Positions 10,871 through 23,863 of a DNA stretch of 64,000 bases are shown piece by piece (position 1 is the stretch's first letter; every line of letters starts with the position of its first letter). The stretch is from contig JAKULF010000012.1 in assembly GCA_022661535.1 (NCBI GenBank), forward strand, positions 930,001 to 994,000, in the 5' to 3' direction. The stretch is from Eutypa lata. Its lineage: Eukaryota > Ascomycota > Sordariomycetes > Xylariales > Diatrypaceae. The notes below the pieces were generated by a model. The model worked only from the letters and a program-made list of their open reading frames with translations, was not told the origin of the DNA and did not search any database. The translations under genes were made by a program, and so were the position numbers.

Positions 10871-13800
10871 ATGATCACATGACGGACGGATGGACAGCTT
10901 ATCTATGCCCAGGTGGGTATTCGCCTATGTACATGCCTAACTTACTAACTGAATCCCATCTCACAAAAGGAGAGGGAAGGGAAGGGAGCTCGCAAGTTAG
11001 TAGTATTGTGTACGTATACGTATATACTTGCTTGCTTACTTGCTTAGGTAGCTAGCTAGTTGAAAGAGAAAGGGATGAATACGATGATATAAGTATGAAT
11101 TGATGATTAAATGGACGTATATATGGATTGGTGGGTGGGTGGATGGATAGATGGATGTGCCATGGTGTTGTTATTACTTTTACGAGCTTTCTTTCTCTCG
11201 TATGTACGTACGATACGAGAGGGTTAGTGATCACTTCTAGGTAATGTTGGTCGGTTTCGGGAGGAATGGCAAGGGAAAACCTTGTCACGAGAAGACGGTT
11301 TCGCTTTGGGACATAGTAGTTCCTTACGTATTTATCTATCTATCTACTTAATATATCCATTCATGTTACAGGTTGCAAGTTACGATATAACTTGACGTTA
11401 CAGAATATTTTCGGACTGAGAGGGTCGAAACGAGGTCATTTCGGTCCGTGTAGGGGGCGTCGTTGAAATTTCTGCTATGCGAAGTAGAATGAATGGTGCT
11501 GGTTGTTGTCTATTGAATTGTCTCTTTCCTCACAGCTTCGCTCCAGTCGGCTAGAAGCTAGCTATTCTGTCTGTCATTGACATGGTGGTTTTAACTTAAT
11601 GGGATAATCTACTTGTGAAGAGTTAGTTAGGGGGTCAGATGACTGGTCTTAGGAAGCTTGATGTAGGTATTGTTGGGAATCTAAGTCGGAAATCTCTAGC
11701 TACATGGGTTGACATCCGGTTGCAAACGCCTGAATAGTGATGTCTAGCACCGTATTCCTCTGTTTGACCTGGTGGCTCTCAGCTACTGCTTTGTCGCTCT
11801 ACCTAATATACGATACTGTTATTCTAATTGAAATACACCTGATACTGTAACTGGGTGTGAATTCCGTCATAGGCGTATTTCCATCTTCGCTCGGTCTCGT
11901 ATAGTTGATTCGATACCTCTTTCTTACCTACCTACCTACCCATAGCTCCAAAGCAAGGCGTGTTTAGAAGCACTTCAGGTCGAGAGGCATTGATGTTAGT
12001 TAGATAGAAATAGTGATAGTAATTGATAGTACACATCGCGGTAGCGCGGCCTAGATCGATCCGAAGAACGCCGCGGTTGAATACCCAGGTTACGAGGTAA
12101 CCAGGAGTGTCACACTATGTGCGTATCTACGTACTTAGGGAAGTAAGGCATTGATTCCCGATTTTATATTGCCCTATCGGGATATATGCTAGATACCTAG
12201 ATGTCATACGAGCAAATAGCCTTACAAGCAAGTCACTAACTAAGGCTTGCCTAGGCTCTTCTTCCTATCCCGTCTACTAGCTGGTATGCAATGCAAGGCG
12301 GCTTTCTGCCCAGATGCGGAATCGGGAGCTACCCAACTAAAGTGTTTGTTCTTAACTAGATCAGAGTGAGAATGATGTAACTAACTATCGCCTTCCATCT
12401 CTCCCCATTTGATCCCCCAGCCTTGTGTGATACCTATGCTTCGAGGAGGAACAGGTTTATCCACCGACTGCTGGAATGGGTGGTCTACAAACGTATGATA
12501 TTGGCCTATGATTTGAATACATGTACGTCTAACTAGAGTACCACTTCAATAACTGCAAAGCTACGAGAGAGATATATATTGTTTGTGTAGCACGAAGTAG
12601 AGTCGTCTGCAGATGTGATATCGATCTTGAGCCAGTAAGTAGGTAGGTATGCAAGGCGGCTATTTTGTCCGTGCGCGTTCTCCCCTTGAAGTTGATGGAC
12701 CTATAAACCTTACATAATGCAACCGGTAACACACTTAACAGAGACGGGATCATCAGGTCTTGGCCTGGTTGGTTATACATATACTACCTACTTATTCTAA
12801 CTGGCTGGTTCTTCGCACTTATGGTACGTAGCTTGTATGCTGCCGAGCCTGTTCCTCGACAGAAGAAGGGAGGAAAGAACCTTACATATACCTACCTACA
12901 TACACGCCAAGTTGACATATCCCTCCAATGCGCAGGCACCTACATACGGTAGTTGAAGGGTGGGTAGGTGGTTGGTTGGTTGGTTGGTTGGCTGGTAAGG
13001 CAGATTGATATGTGTAAGATGCTGTTCCTGAGGGGATGGTAGAAAGAGGTGGTGGGTATGTACTAGGTAAGCAAGAGCTGACGATAGATACGCAAGATCT
13101 TGCTGTGTTTGTGCGTGTGTGTATGTGTGTGTGTGTGTGTTTATGCGAGTGCTGTGATGACTGCAGCAACCAATATGCAAGGAGGAGGAGCCCTGAAGGT
13201 GCCTTCTTACTGGCAACGGTCGGTCTGTTTGGTGTGTGTGTGTGTGTGTGCCGTTCGCGCGAATATTCCTTGCATATAACCAACTGCTTAGCTTCCTGGC
13301 TTCTTACTCCCAACCACTAGGTAAGCTTATAAGTAAGCGCATTCTTACATCTTCATTATTACTGTTCTATATCCATATGCAGAGATGTTCGGTTTCTTCA
13401 TTTTCTTCTCATCCACGCCTTGTTGTTTGCCTATCCTGCCTTAAGTACATTAGGTTTATTTCGTACTTAACCTGCATTTCACTATTTACACACATACCGA
13501 CGGTCGATACTACCTATAGTCTTGGCAGTATAGATAGTTAAGAGGTAGGTAAATATATAAACAGGACTAAACTCAATATGGAGAGAGCCTTGTTAGTCAA
13601 TCAATGGTTAACTGAGATCGGCTTCTGGCGAGGCTCGGGATGTTACGCTCTCAGGGCTCTCTGTTGAGCGATGATCTCACATGTTTTAACTGGCCCGTTA
13701 CAAGGTAGATAGCTCGAGGCTCCATCGCCGGCTTCGGTCGGGTAACAAAAATGTAACCCGTCCAGGGTCAATGGATCTAGGGCTTAACTAACTCAGATAT

Positions 13801-14119
13801 AATAGACAGCGATTTTATACCATATCGGGCCTAGAGCTTATCAATTCCTTCCATTCTCTTACCCCACTCGGCGATCCTTTCTGAAGGGTTCGTTATATTT
13901 CTCAATGGGAGGTTCCGGAAAACATACCAATGTAATGATAGTTAATAACAACAACAATAACAACAGTAATGCTAGCGATGACGATGGAAGTTCCCTGGGA
14001 CGGAATCCTACCTATCTACGTGATAATACGAACTGGATTGTAGTCAATCATTCGGCCCTTTCTCCTCCGCCGATCAACGTCTTTCGTCTCGTTTGTTGCC
14101 TTCCTTCTCTCTATCTCTC
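10871..14119. other. Gene-poor region with simple repeats
   Basis: No convincing coding sequence was found. The stretch contains repeated TACC/GGTA tetranucleotide clusters (for example 11925-11940 and 12885-12902), a (TTGG)n tract at 12970-12992, and GT-dinucleotide tracts at 13103-13141 and 13230-13249. The open frames that cross these tracts consist of Thr/His or Cys/Val repeats and are products of the repeats. Confidence 0.5.
12970..13249. repeat. Cluster of simple repeats: (TTGG)n and two (GT)n tracts
   Basis: Within 280 bases there are about five TTGG units (12970-12992), a mostly perfect GT run (13103-13141) and a second GT run (13230-13249). These are ordinary microsatellites, useful mainly as polymorphic markers. 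Confidence 0.8.
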
Positions 14120-14402
14120 TACGAAGGTCGGGCTCAAAAGTATGGGCCATACTTTACGAAAGTGGCCATGTGCGGATATCATGATAAATGGCAATAAATA
14201 CTGTATTTAGGCTTAGCGCATAAGCCACTATAGTACAGCGTACAATACAGCTCTTAGCTAGCAAATTATAGCGATTATAGTGTATTATTGAAGTAGATAT
14301 TAGGTACTAAGCGCTGTAACCTTAAACCCGAAAAGGTCCGAGCTTAAGGCTTACACTGTGGCTTGTAAAGTATGGCCCAAACTTTTGAGCCCGACCTTCG
14401 TA
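14120..14402. mobile_element. MITE-like element with about 36-bp terminal inverted repeats and TA flanks
   Basis: The left end (14122 onward, CGAAGGTCGGGCTCAAAAGT) reappears inverted at the right end (ending 14400). The complementarity covers about 36 bases with a single mismatch (A versus T in AGTATGGG/AGTTTGGG). Both ends are flanked directly by TA (14120-14121 and 14401-14402), the target duplication of the Tc1/mariner-pogo superfamily. The 279-bp interior has no open frame, so the element would be non-autonomous. It has further internal partial palindromes (GGCTTAGCGCATAAGCC near 14210). I do not recognise the TIR as a named family. Confidence 0.75.
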
Positions 14403-16505
14403 TCTATCTATAGGTAACTACCTACCTATTATCCATTTAGCTCAAACGCACACAACAGAATGAGGTATATTGTCTCGGAGGAGTCCAGAGCACATGGCCA
14501 GTAGCAAGCGTCCTTCTAAATTGTATACGAGAAAATCCAAAAGCAAGAATCTTGATTTGAGAAAGTTATAGATAAAATGTGTATCTAGATTCCTTGCAAA
14601 TGGATGGTCGCCGCCCTCCCCTCCCCTCATCCAGCCCCAACCCAACCCTAGCTAACCATTCCCCTTGTAACTATGTAGCTGACCCCAACCCCTCCTGCCC
14701 TCGTCCTCATAACCTTGTCATGCCATTTGCCATTTGCCATCAGATCATCCATAGTCCCATCACTGCACATTGTTGATATTGTCTATTTGCGGCCTTGTCC
14801 TTCCTGTTTCCCTTCTTCTATCTTCCACTCACACACACTTTCACATACCTAGTTACTTTCCTTGCCCCTTCTATCCCCATCCCTATCCCTATCCCTTCTC
14901 ATATACCCCGCGCACCAGCAGCAACGAACCCCTCGTACCCTACCCCAGCACTTGCGGAGTGCAGGATAAGAACTGAGCAAAAAAAAACAGTGGCAGGAAG
15001 GAATACGAGCTCGACGGCTGACTTGGCACCAATGGAAACGTGGGTTCCATAGATTGAACCAGCGCGGGTTGCCAGGGTAGGGTGGTATCATCGACAGTGA
15101 CCAGGCTGCCCAGACCCCTCAGGCCTTACCTCTCTGTCTATCGGGATCATGGTGGTGTGGGCGGGGTCTTGTCTCCCTCCTCTCCCCCAACCCTCCCTGG
15201 GGATTCTCGAAAGGAAGGAATTAGAGAAGAGCCGCCCGCCCACGCCGCCCTAGGGCCTTTTCGTCCCTTGAATGCTACGTAGTTACTGTTGCATTGGGCT
15301 GTTGCCCGGGTATCCGCCCATGTCCCATAGCATACATACATACGTAGTAGGTAGCACTCATGGGTCAAAGAGGACCCATTGAGGAGGAGTAGAATAGGTA
15401 GGCAACCCATGTCTATGTTTGCACATCCTATATTTCTCCATTCCACATACGTACATCAATAGCTTAATACATAGTCACCGATGAAGGAGGGAAATGGTAA
15501 GGCTTCATGTAGGGTAGGTTTGATATGTAGTTGGTGTCTGTCCTATAAGTTATCGTCTTACATCAGAGAGCCAGTGACATATCCCTGTCGAAAACCCGGA
15601 AATCTGCCTACGGGCCAATGGGCACCGCACACATAGATATCGCCTCTGCTGATCGGCTAAGAAGAAAAAGAGAGCGCTGGAGTTACATTGATTAAACCTA
15701 GGTCGTAGTCGTACTAGGTGGTAATAGGTAACAATTCCGATGTGACGAGTTGCCCGTGGATAGGTACACCAGTCGATGACATTGGAGCTCCAGTGTGCGA
15801 GAGCATCTGCGTGCGTACCTGCTTTCCATGTTAACTTGCAGCTCTGAACTTTCACTTCACGCATCTGGCAGTTGAGATTGAATACGGATTTTTTGAGGTT
15901 CGAGCAGAAAGCTCGAGCACTGAATTAATTACTAGTACTACTACTGTCTATATTACGATCCTCCTGCTTGCAAAGACCTGAAAAGGCCCGTGCAAGCTCA
16001 TCGGGTATATGTATGAATGAGTGTGATGACGAGATCCAGACCTTTCCTCCCAATTAAGTGTAGTAAGGGGTATATTGTTTATCCTCCTCTTCCGCCTCCT
16101 CATCCTCATCCTTCTCCTTCAAAAATGTGCAATGCCAGATAAGATAATGCCATGTACTCCGCGCGCGCTGTGTGATGATGATGATGCAAAATCCGTCATA
16201 TGATCTCGTCAGAAATCGTCGTCGTCAAATATATAAACATAAAACCAAGAATATCCCCGGCCCCGTCCCCATAGGTCTAGGCAGGCGTTACTTTTTCATG
16301 GCGTCAATGAGGGTATAGAATCCGCTTTCCAGCAAGATGAACAAAAACCGTGCTCCAAAAATAATGCGAAAAGCGTGAAAAACCCCCTAGTTCTTGTCCT
16401 TCCCCAGTCGTAACCGCGGAAGAAGAAAAAAAGATCAAATCGTCTAGCTTCGGACCGAAGCGGACGTAGCAAATCAACCTCTCATCTCATTGCGGATCCT
16501 CCCCA
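14403..16505. other. Gene-poor region downstream of the MITE
   Basis: Mostly unassigned. Pyrimidine-rich stretches at 14600-14960 give Pro/Ser/Thr-rich open frames with no family resemblance. The last few hundred bases before 16506 should be the 3' untranslated region of the ccg-6-like gene on the minus strand. No RNA gene was recognised. Confidence 0.45.
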
Positions 16506-17181
16506 TTACAGAGCAAGCATGGCCATACCGGCAGCGAGCAGGACACCAACGGGGCCGGCCTTGGCAGCGGCAGCCGTGGGGATGGTGGTAGGGTAAGCAG
16601 TGGTCGTCGGCGGCGGGACGGGAGTGTTCGTCGGCACGACGACGCTGCTAGCGAAAGTCGTGGACTCAGAAGTGATGGTAGTCAGAGAGTACGAAGTCGG
16701 AACAGAAGTCGGGTACTCAGTAGTAGGCGGGGGGACAATAATGGTTCCGTTAGTTGTCGGGGGAACAGTGCCCGTGGAATACGGCGTAGAGGTGGGATAC
16801 TCCGTTGTGGGAACTTCCGTAGTGGGATATGTAGTAGGGACCTCCGTAGTGGGATACGTAGTAGGAATCTCCGTGGTGGGATAGGTGGTAGGAGGTGGGG
16901 GAGGGGCTGAGGTTGGGTACGTGACTGTGCATGGACAGTTCGTAACCGTGATGGTGGTTGCCGACGTAGCCGTGTATGTCTGGTTGCCATATGTGATAGT
17001 AGTCGGCGACTGAAGAGGTTGTTAGCATAGAGGTTCAACTAGCTTGAGGAAGAGGGCATCATACCGGGCAGTACGTGGTGTAGTCAGTGGTGATGATAGT
17101 GGTGTAAGCCGTCGTCTGGTTCCACGCCTCAGCAGTAGCAACGAGGGCCGCAACGGGCGCCATAGCCTGAGTGAACTTCAT
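16506..17181 (-). CDS. ccg-6-like: ccg-6-like GPI-anchored Ser/Thr/Pro-rich cell-wall protein
   Basis: Two exons (17065-17181 and 16506-17009, intron 55 nt) encode 206 residues. MKFTQAMAPVAALVATAEA is a signal peptide, followed by the paired segments TTDYTTYCP and TVTNCPCTVT that mark the Neurospora clock-controlled gene 6 / fungal GPI-protein family. A Thr/Pro-rich stalk follows, with near-perfect repeats of the 7-residue unit TTYPTTE(I/V)P (about residues 74-105). The hydrophobic tail (GPVGVLLAAGMAMLAL), preceded by small residues, is a GPI-addition signal. The product is expected to be an O-glycosylated wall protein. The start at 17181 is chosen because the signal peptide begins there. An in-frame extension to 17277 exists but lacks signal character. 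Clock control is known for the Neurospora homologue only. Confidence 0.86.
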
Positions 17182-20100
17182 AGTGACGTTTAAGCGAAAG
17201 TGTCTTTTCCAACCGCGATGTTTTTCCAAACGATAGTTAGGTTTTGTCGAACGACTGTGAGGCGAGATGATACTCAACCGGAGTGCGTAAGGTGGTTTTG
17301 GTGGTGGTGGTGGTGAGGGATGTATTAAGTCGAGAGAGATAATGTGTGTGACGGGAAAGGATCAACTTCAACCTCAACAAGAGAGAAGAGCCTACCTATT
17401 TATTCCCGAACGCGGAGCGGTGGTTGGTAACTGGTCAGATTCCATGCACCACACGATGGACAAGGCTTGTTACCCGCTCGCCCACACTTGCCCTCGACTC
17501 TGTCCTTCCACCCCTGCTTCCCATAGCTCTCCATCTGGATGGGCTGATCCCCAACTTCCATTGGGTGATCGGTAACGTACCCAGCACGTTACAGTGGACG
17601 CTTACTCAACTCGAAGAGGTGATGCATCTGCTTTTCATCGTTGCCGTATCGACCAATTTACCCATCCATTCAGGAAAGCCACTTTGGGCTCTGTGCTCAC
17701 CAAACCATCCATATCCATGTAGGCTGGCTGTCATATCACCTGCATCCGTATAGTTAGCGGGAAAGGCTTCGACAAGAAGAGGTCGTTGGTTCGGTCAGCC
17801 GGCCGGGGCCGACTAGTCACTCGTGTGCTTAGCTGCCTAGTACTCATTCGGCCTTGAGGTCTTTCCTATCTGATATATCCCGGGCTCGTAATGACCCGCT
17901 TCGGACTGTCGGTTGAAAAATTCTTTTTGACATTTTGACAGAAAAGGACATGACTATGTTAGAGCTTATCCCAACACTCACCTCACTGTCCAAAAATAGG
18001 CATCGTAACCTGGGATGTGGTACAATAAGAATTTAGCATTTACTACATCTGTTACCTACCTCCTCGTCCTAAAAGTTTATGTAATCGTCCCGGCTCAGCT
18101 TACAGGCCAGGCCCACTTTCAGTTTTAACGTTGCGCGCCCGCTGATGAGATACATACGTACATGCTTCAATGACTCCCGTCTTCTTTTAAGTTAGATAGC
18201 TCGGTTCTGTATGAGAAATAGCCTTCGCGCAATTCGAAGGATTAAAGATAAAACTCGCCAAGATAGATCGAATACGAGCAACAAGGTGCCATTGCTAACG
18301 ATTGTTACTAGATTAGTGCTCGTTAATGAGTTGTGACGGGTCTCACCGGGCTACGATGGCTGCTATCTAGCCCAAAGTGGGTATATATCAGTATGTCAGT
18401 GTATGTACGGCACAGTCGTATGATAAACACCCTTGCTGCCCTTGCATTGCCTTTGCAGAGACCTAATACTAGTACAGGCCTGCAACGTTGGGGTTTCCTC
18501 TGATAGGGCCTATCGTTTGCAAAATGCCATCTCCTCGCAGTATCGCCGAGGCTCTGATTGGAGACGTCATAATTTATGGGTACCTACTACCGTGAAGAGG
18601 AGAAACGACCCTTGAAGTCTCGAGGGTGGGGGAAGAGAGGGACTGAGAGAATCCCTCAGCTTTTCTCAACGATTCGAGAAATATTGGATCTGACCGGGTA
18701 ACCAACCAGGTAACGAACAAGGCTAAATTCCCTTGCTTAGTCGGGATCGATTTTTTTTCTTCGCTTCCAAGGTTGAAGGCCTCTAACTCTTTCACATGTG
18801 ATAACTAACTTCAAAACAGAAATAGATCAGCTGAGTTAAAAAATCTCGCAGGAACACCTACCGATACCCAACTGCGCTAACACTGCTGATCATCCATCAC
18901 TGCCGTTATCTTTTGCTAAGATACTGTAATCTTCGCAGGGAAGGGAAAACTCAGCAAGCTCAGAAGCAGGGGTAGTTAGGTAAGCCAGTCTAGGCACAGT
19001 AAGAGTCAACAATCAGCCGCACGAAGACCGACCGGGCGGTGTCTTTGCGAGGAATCGCCGTGCGGAAACCCCCCCGAGGATCATAACCCTTGACTCTGAA
19101 TAGGTACTAATTTTGGACTTCTGTGAAGAAAGAGGAAGGACGAAGCAAAACGGCCAATTTTGAACTTCTGCATATGCATCTGTGACAAGTTAAGGTGTTT
19201 GTGCGACACATCCTCTCAGCATCTAAGGGGAAAATAGAGCCGTTTTCTTCCCCGTGGTAACATGTCGATGTTGATCTTGGCAGTCGTACTAGAGCGGTCA
19301 ACAGATATCGTCAGCTAATAGGTCGGGCGGTTGAGGCGGTTCAAATCCATTTTAGGAGAGATGCATAGGCCATGGTGGGGCGAGGATCTTCATACATGCC
19401 ATATGGCGACAGAGAATTGTCGTTGTTTTGATAGATATACTGTCATATGAGTGCTAACCTTCATCGAAATGAGTGACCAATCTCCTTCGTCAACATTATG
19501 AATTGCTGTCGGACTCGATTTGAGGACGTGAAAGCTTCTGACCCTACTTATAATGTCGCATCTTGGCCCAGTAGCCTCTAACTAGAGGGGTCGTCTCTGG
19601 TCTGTGTTTGACTCTTTCGAACCCAATCACGGCCCCATCTTTCATGGAAGTCCACGTTCGATAGACGACTCGACGACCGCAAGTTGATCCAATATGTTCT
19701 GACAGGCGTGTACACGATGCCGGGGATATCGGGGCAACGTGCATTGTGATAACCCAGGTGTGGAAGTGTCTCCTGGAGTTGTGGTATATGGAACGTAGCC
19801 AGAGGACGGGCAATAACCTCAAAATGTAGCAGCGCTCGAATGCGAATAGTAATAGGCAGTAAGTAACATGGCACTCTTCATCTTTCTACTCTTAACTAAT
19901 TCACTTCATAGTTATATAGTCGAGTTCCTTCGACACTCCTTTGGAGAGCATGGATATACTCCTGAATAAATAGAAGCTGACCGCTCGTATTCTCCAAAGA
20001 ACCTTGAATCCTGGCCAAGTCTTCATACACTAATGCCAACATTTCTGGTGGCAGATGGGTCGAAGCTGTCTCGAAACCTGTTCCACGCTTACATTCATGT

Positions 20101-23100
20101 CTGGAGAGTGGCCCGCTGGCCTGGCTTGCCCCGATGCAAGTAAGAATGTGAATTATGACCAATCGGTGACATCGATCCAAATCAAAGGTAGATTGACAAC
20201 CTTGAGCTCGTGAAAGACACTATCATGGGAAGAAATAGCATCATCACTCACTCAGGCTTCATCGCATTAGGACCGGGGCAAGAGGTCGAATTGCATAGCA
20301 GAGATATAGCAGAGAGATGACTACTCCCAAGTCAGGTTCCCAACAGTAGGTATCGCCAGTGAGGCAAAGCAAGTTTCTACATCGCCAATCTATGGTTATC
20401 ACTTCGAGGAGGTCAAAGTACTAACTAGTTCACATGTTCCTCCGCTCTGCATCTTCTTTTCTCTCTCCTGTTCTCTTGTTCCCTCCCCCCACTAACTCCC
20501 TCATGTCTACCTAACTCTACAAGTTCTCGAACCAAGGTCGGTTTTGGTCCAATGTTACGTGTTCACGTTAGCTAGGTGATTCCCGAGCCGATGCGTCCTC
20601 TTCGCCTCGCTTAGGGTAAAGGCCGAAAGAGAGGGGTTATGTGGATTCTTCTGGACTAAGAGTTCTTGCGCCGGTAAAGGCTCGATTGCGGTGATGACTG
20701 CGTGGCAGTGGATCTATCGACGTCCTCATTGGACCTTGAGCCGTGCCGTCTCAACACTATAGTTCTTCCGCTCATTCGGTCCGGCAGAGACCCCACCACC
20801 TTGGAATCCTTGTCAATACTCTACGGGTCTTCCGCGTCGCTGTAGCCTACGGACCCGTGACAGGAAGACTCCCGAGACCGGACTTAGTGACTTTGGACCA
20901 CATCTGTCACTATAGTATGCTATACATGGCAGTTACACGGTTGATTTCAACTACAAGCGGGCACAGACTTACAAGAAAGAAAAGGAGCGATAGAGTCACA
21001 ACGAACCTAGATTCAAGACTATTGGTTACTATCGATTTGCCCTCTGCATATGCACCAAGAACGAAACGGGTTGATGGTTGTCCAAGATAGGCTATCAAGC
21101 TACCGTCCCAACAACACATGATAGTCCCTCTTAGCCCTATAGAGAGATGTATCTCACGTCGTACGGCAGCATGAGTTTAACTCTAAAAGGAACAAGGAAA
21201 AGTCTTCTCAGGTACAAAAAGGAAAAGAACCTTACCCAGGATAACCAGGGATCCCTCAACGAGTCAAGAAGACCGACCAATGATTGCCAAGAGTTCTGAC
21301 CAAGGTACCTTTTTTTTATGGGCCTACTACAACATCAGAGATCAAGTCAGAGTCGCAATTCTTGTCAACTGGCGATATCCCGCGTCATCACCGAAAAACT
21401 TTTCCCACCTGTTGACGGCTAATTCCCACATCGTGATGAGTTGGCAGACCTAGTCGGATCGGTGTCAAGCCGGCGCTTCTTTCATTTTTGTAATATTCCG
21501 CATTACTCCCTATACTACCTACTTGCGACTATTTTCACCGTTTCCTTGGCTGAGAGTATACAATGTTTAAGGAACTACGATATTGAAGTGGAGTTTGGAG
21601 GCAAGTTATCGCAAAATGACTCACGGCATATGTTGGCATACGTACCAGCATGTTCATATTGCACCAGAGAGCTCTCCTCACCAGACTTGCTTGGTTTGTT
21701 CGATTGCCTGCATGTTGGGACTATACTGATGGCCTCCCTGGTGGCCCCCAAAGATACAGATGTCGTGCACTTTTGCTATCAGCATTATCAAGGCATGTGT
21801 GGCATTTCCCCGCTCTTCCGCCCTGCTATATCACACTGCTTGAGCACAGGCAATAAGTGGTCGGGTGGTGAACAGTCGGTCAACCGTTGTGCGCAGCAAT
21901 GAGAACTTTTTTTTTTTTTTTTCGTGTGTGGCTCCACGTGTCAGACTATGCCAAGAAAGGTTTCTGAGCAAGAGCTGAGTAAAAGGAATTTTTTAAAAAT
22001 AAAAAAAAAGTTCGGCCGAGATGTTGGAGGGTCATCGTTAGGAATGTATGCTACTCTTAATTGCGGCCTCGAGCCGCTGTACCTGGTTCCCAGTTTTCGG
22101 TTTAGTGCCCTTACTTCCGGGCCCTATATTAACCTGCCACGCGGTAGCTGTCAGGTACCAGGCACAAGTTCAGGAACAAGATCTTGATAATCGACCAATA
22201 GGATCTCACGAATACCATACTACGTAAGTCATGGACTTGCATATGCAAGCTCTAGCAACAAAAAAAAACTCTTCACCTTTCATTCCAAGTGGGGCATTCC
22301 ATTTCACTGCATCCATTACCGGCTCCCTATACGCTAAATCGGATCGTTGACACTATAGATCAGAGTCTTGCGTCGTCTCCGCTTTTAAGGCTCTACTTTG
22401 CGAGTGCATGCACGAAGTCCGCATGTGCCAGCCAACATCTGGGCACACAGACACACAGGCATGTTACTTGGAAGTTGGTCCGTCAGTTGACAACCGCGTC
22501 TTAAGCAGGAACCGTTGATTACCGGTTCTCGAGCTACAATGGCCCGACTTCAAAGGCGCATACCTGCCAGCCTGCCTAGCTTTTGCGGACGTTCAATATC
22601 ATCCCGCGGTGGATACCTCTATATGGCTAAAGGGTCCAGGAATCGTGGAGTTCGTTGGCACTAACTAGTCATTTACACCACTAAAAACTCCCGGGTGGAG
22701 GGAAAAAAGGTGTGAAAGCTAGGCGGTAAGGTCAAGGTCAAGGGCTGGGTAAGATCTTGATTCTGGAATCAGGTACGAAGCTAGCACGGCTTAGAGGACG
22801 AATGTCAGCCTGTCGATCTTCCGGGGTGGCTTGTCCTCCTTGCCGCTGTCGTAGCCCCGAGTGGCTCGCTTGACCTAGATCGCATCCCACTACTACCGCC
22901 AGACAGGTAGAATACTATTGTGTGAGTGGGTATGGCTCCCTTCGAGCCGGCCTTTGTCCAGCATGGGGGTGGACGTGCTTGGTTGGGAGTTTTGTTTGTA
23001 TCCTCGTGGCAATGGCCTTTGTCATCGCCTCTATAAAGAGGCCCCGAGTTGCTCTGTTTCTACCACACTGGCTAATCAATATCTTACCATAACATTCTCT

Positions 23101-23302
23101 ATTTGCTGCCAATTCTCTTTGAGTTACTTGTAACTCCTATACTCTCCTTTTCAAGCTCTGGTGTGATTCACTCCTTGATCATAAAGCTTATTTACTCTAC
23201 GCACTCTCACCGAGTTAACTTGAGTACAATTTCAACTGTGGTAGACCCATCAGTTTGACACTTCCTATCCCTATAGCCTTTGTCAACCAACAATTTGCCA
23301 AG
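17182..23302. other. Gene-poor region, 6.1 kb, with scattered decayed coding-like patches
   Basis: No complete gene was found. Short open stretches with protein-like composition occur, for example minus strand 19896-20180 (contains LPPEMLALVYEDLARIQGSL) and 19578-19874, and plus strand 21441-21902. None has a good start, intron signals or a recognisable domain. A T-run at 21908-21922 and several A-runs are present. The first part (17182 to about 17700) must hold the promoter of the ccg-6-like gene, with a TATTTATT box near 17396. The remainder looks like old, degraded sequence. Confidence 0.45.
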
Positions 23303-23863
23303 ATGCATTTCGTTTCGCAACTTGCGGCTCTCGCTTTGACCGCCGCCACTCTGGCCAGCGCCAACACCATGACTTTCCAAAACCAGGATGACACCACCCG
23401 CAAGGTCATCATCACCCCCACCGAGGGATGCGCACAGATTGACTCTGTCGAGATCGAAGGCCACGGCGAGGCCACGATCGAGTTCCCCCAGGGCTGGATC
23501 GGCAACGCCTATTCCATCTCGGAAGGCAACGACGACACCGGCAGGGGCATGCTCGCCGAGGTTACCTTCCAGGGCTTCAACGACCAGACGTACTTCGACG
23601 TCTCCGCCATCGTGGATCCCAATGACAAGAACGGCGTCAAGATGATGTACCCCGTCAGCGAGTCCAACAAGGCAAGCCAGTCCTCCTTCTCCGGCTGCAA
23701 GGTCTTCCCCTGCAACAGCGCCTACTACAAGGCCGACGACGTCCAGACTGCCGTCACGGAAGAGGTTGACCTCATCGTCACCCTCGGCACCTACGAGGAC
23801 CTAGAGACGCGCGACGTAGAGCCTCAGTACTTCCCTCGCGACTACGTCCTCGGCAAGCACTAA
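23303..23863 (+). CDS. Small secreted thaumatin-like (antigenic thaumatin/'DNase1'-type) protein
   Basis: A single exon gives 186 residues. The signal peptide is MHFVSQLAALALTAATLASA, followed by the beta-rich mature protein starting NTMTFQNQDDTTRKVIIT. The segments FPQGWIGNAYSISEG, FQGFNDQTYFDVSAIVDPND and SGCKVFPCNSAYYKADDVQT match a family of fungal secreted proteins of thaumatin-like fold, often labelled antigenic thaumatin or DNase1 protein. I know of no proven nuclease activity behind that name. Four cysteines are visible after cleavage in three places (EGC, SGC, FPC), fewer than in plant thaumatins. The start at 23303 is chosen because the signal peptide begins there, although the frame is open upstream. 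Function is unknown, and an extracellular or wall location is inferred. Confidence 0.72.
   Translation: MHFVSQLAALALTAATLASANTMTFQNQDDTTRKVIITPTEGCAQIDSVEIEGHGEATIEFPQGWIGNAYSISEGNDDTGRGMLAEVTFQGFNDQTYFDVSAIVDPNDKNGVKMMYPVSESNKASQSSFSGCKVFPCNSAYYKADDVQTAVTEEVDLIVTLGTYEDLETRDVEPQYFPRDYVLGKH

Noticed and set aside
13905..14210. 101-codon plus-strand ORF with an Asn run
   Set aside because: Its 3' part runs through the left inverted repeat of the MITE, and it has no domain character. It is treated as non-coding.
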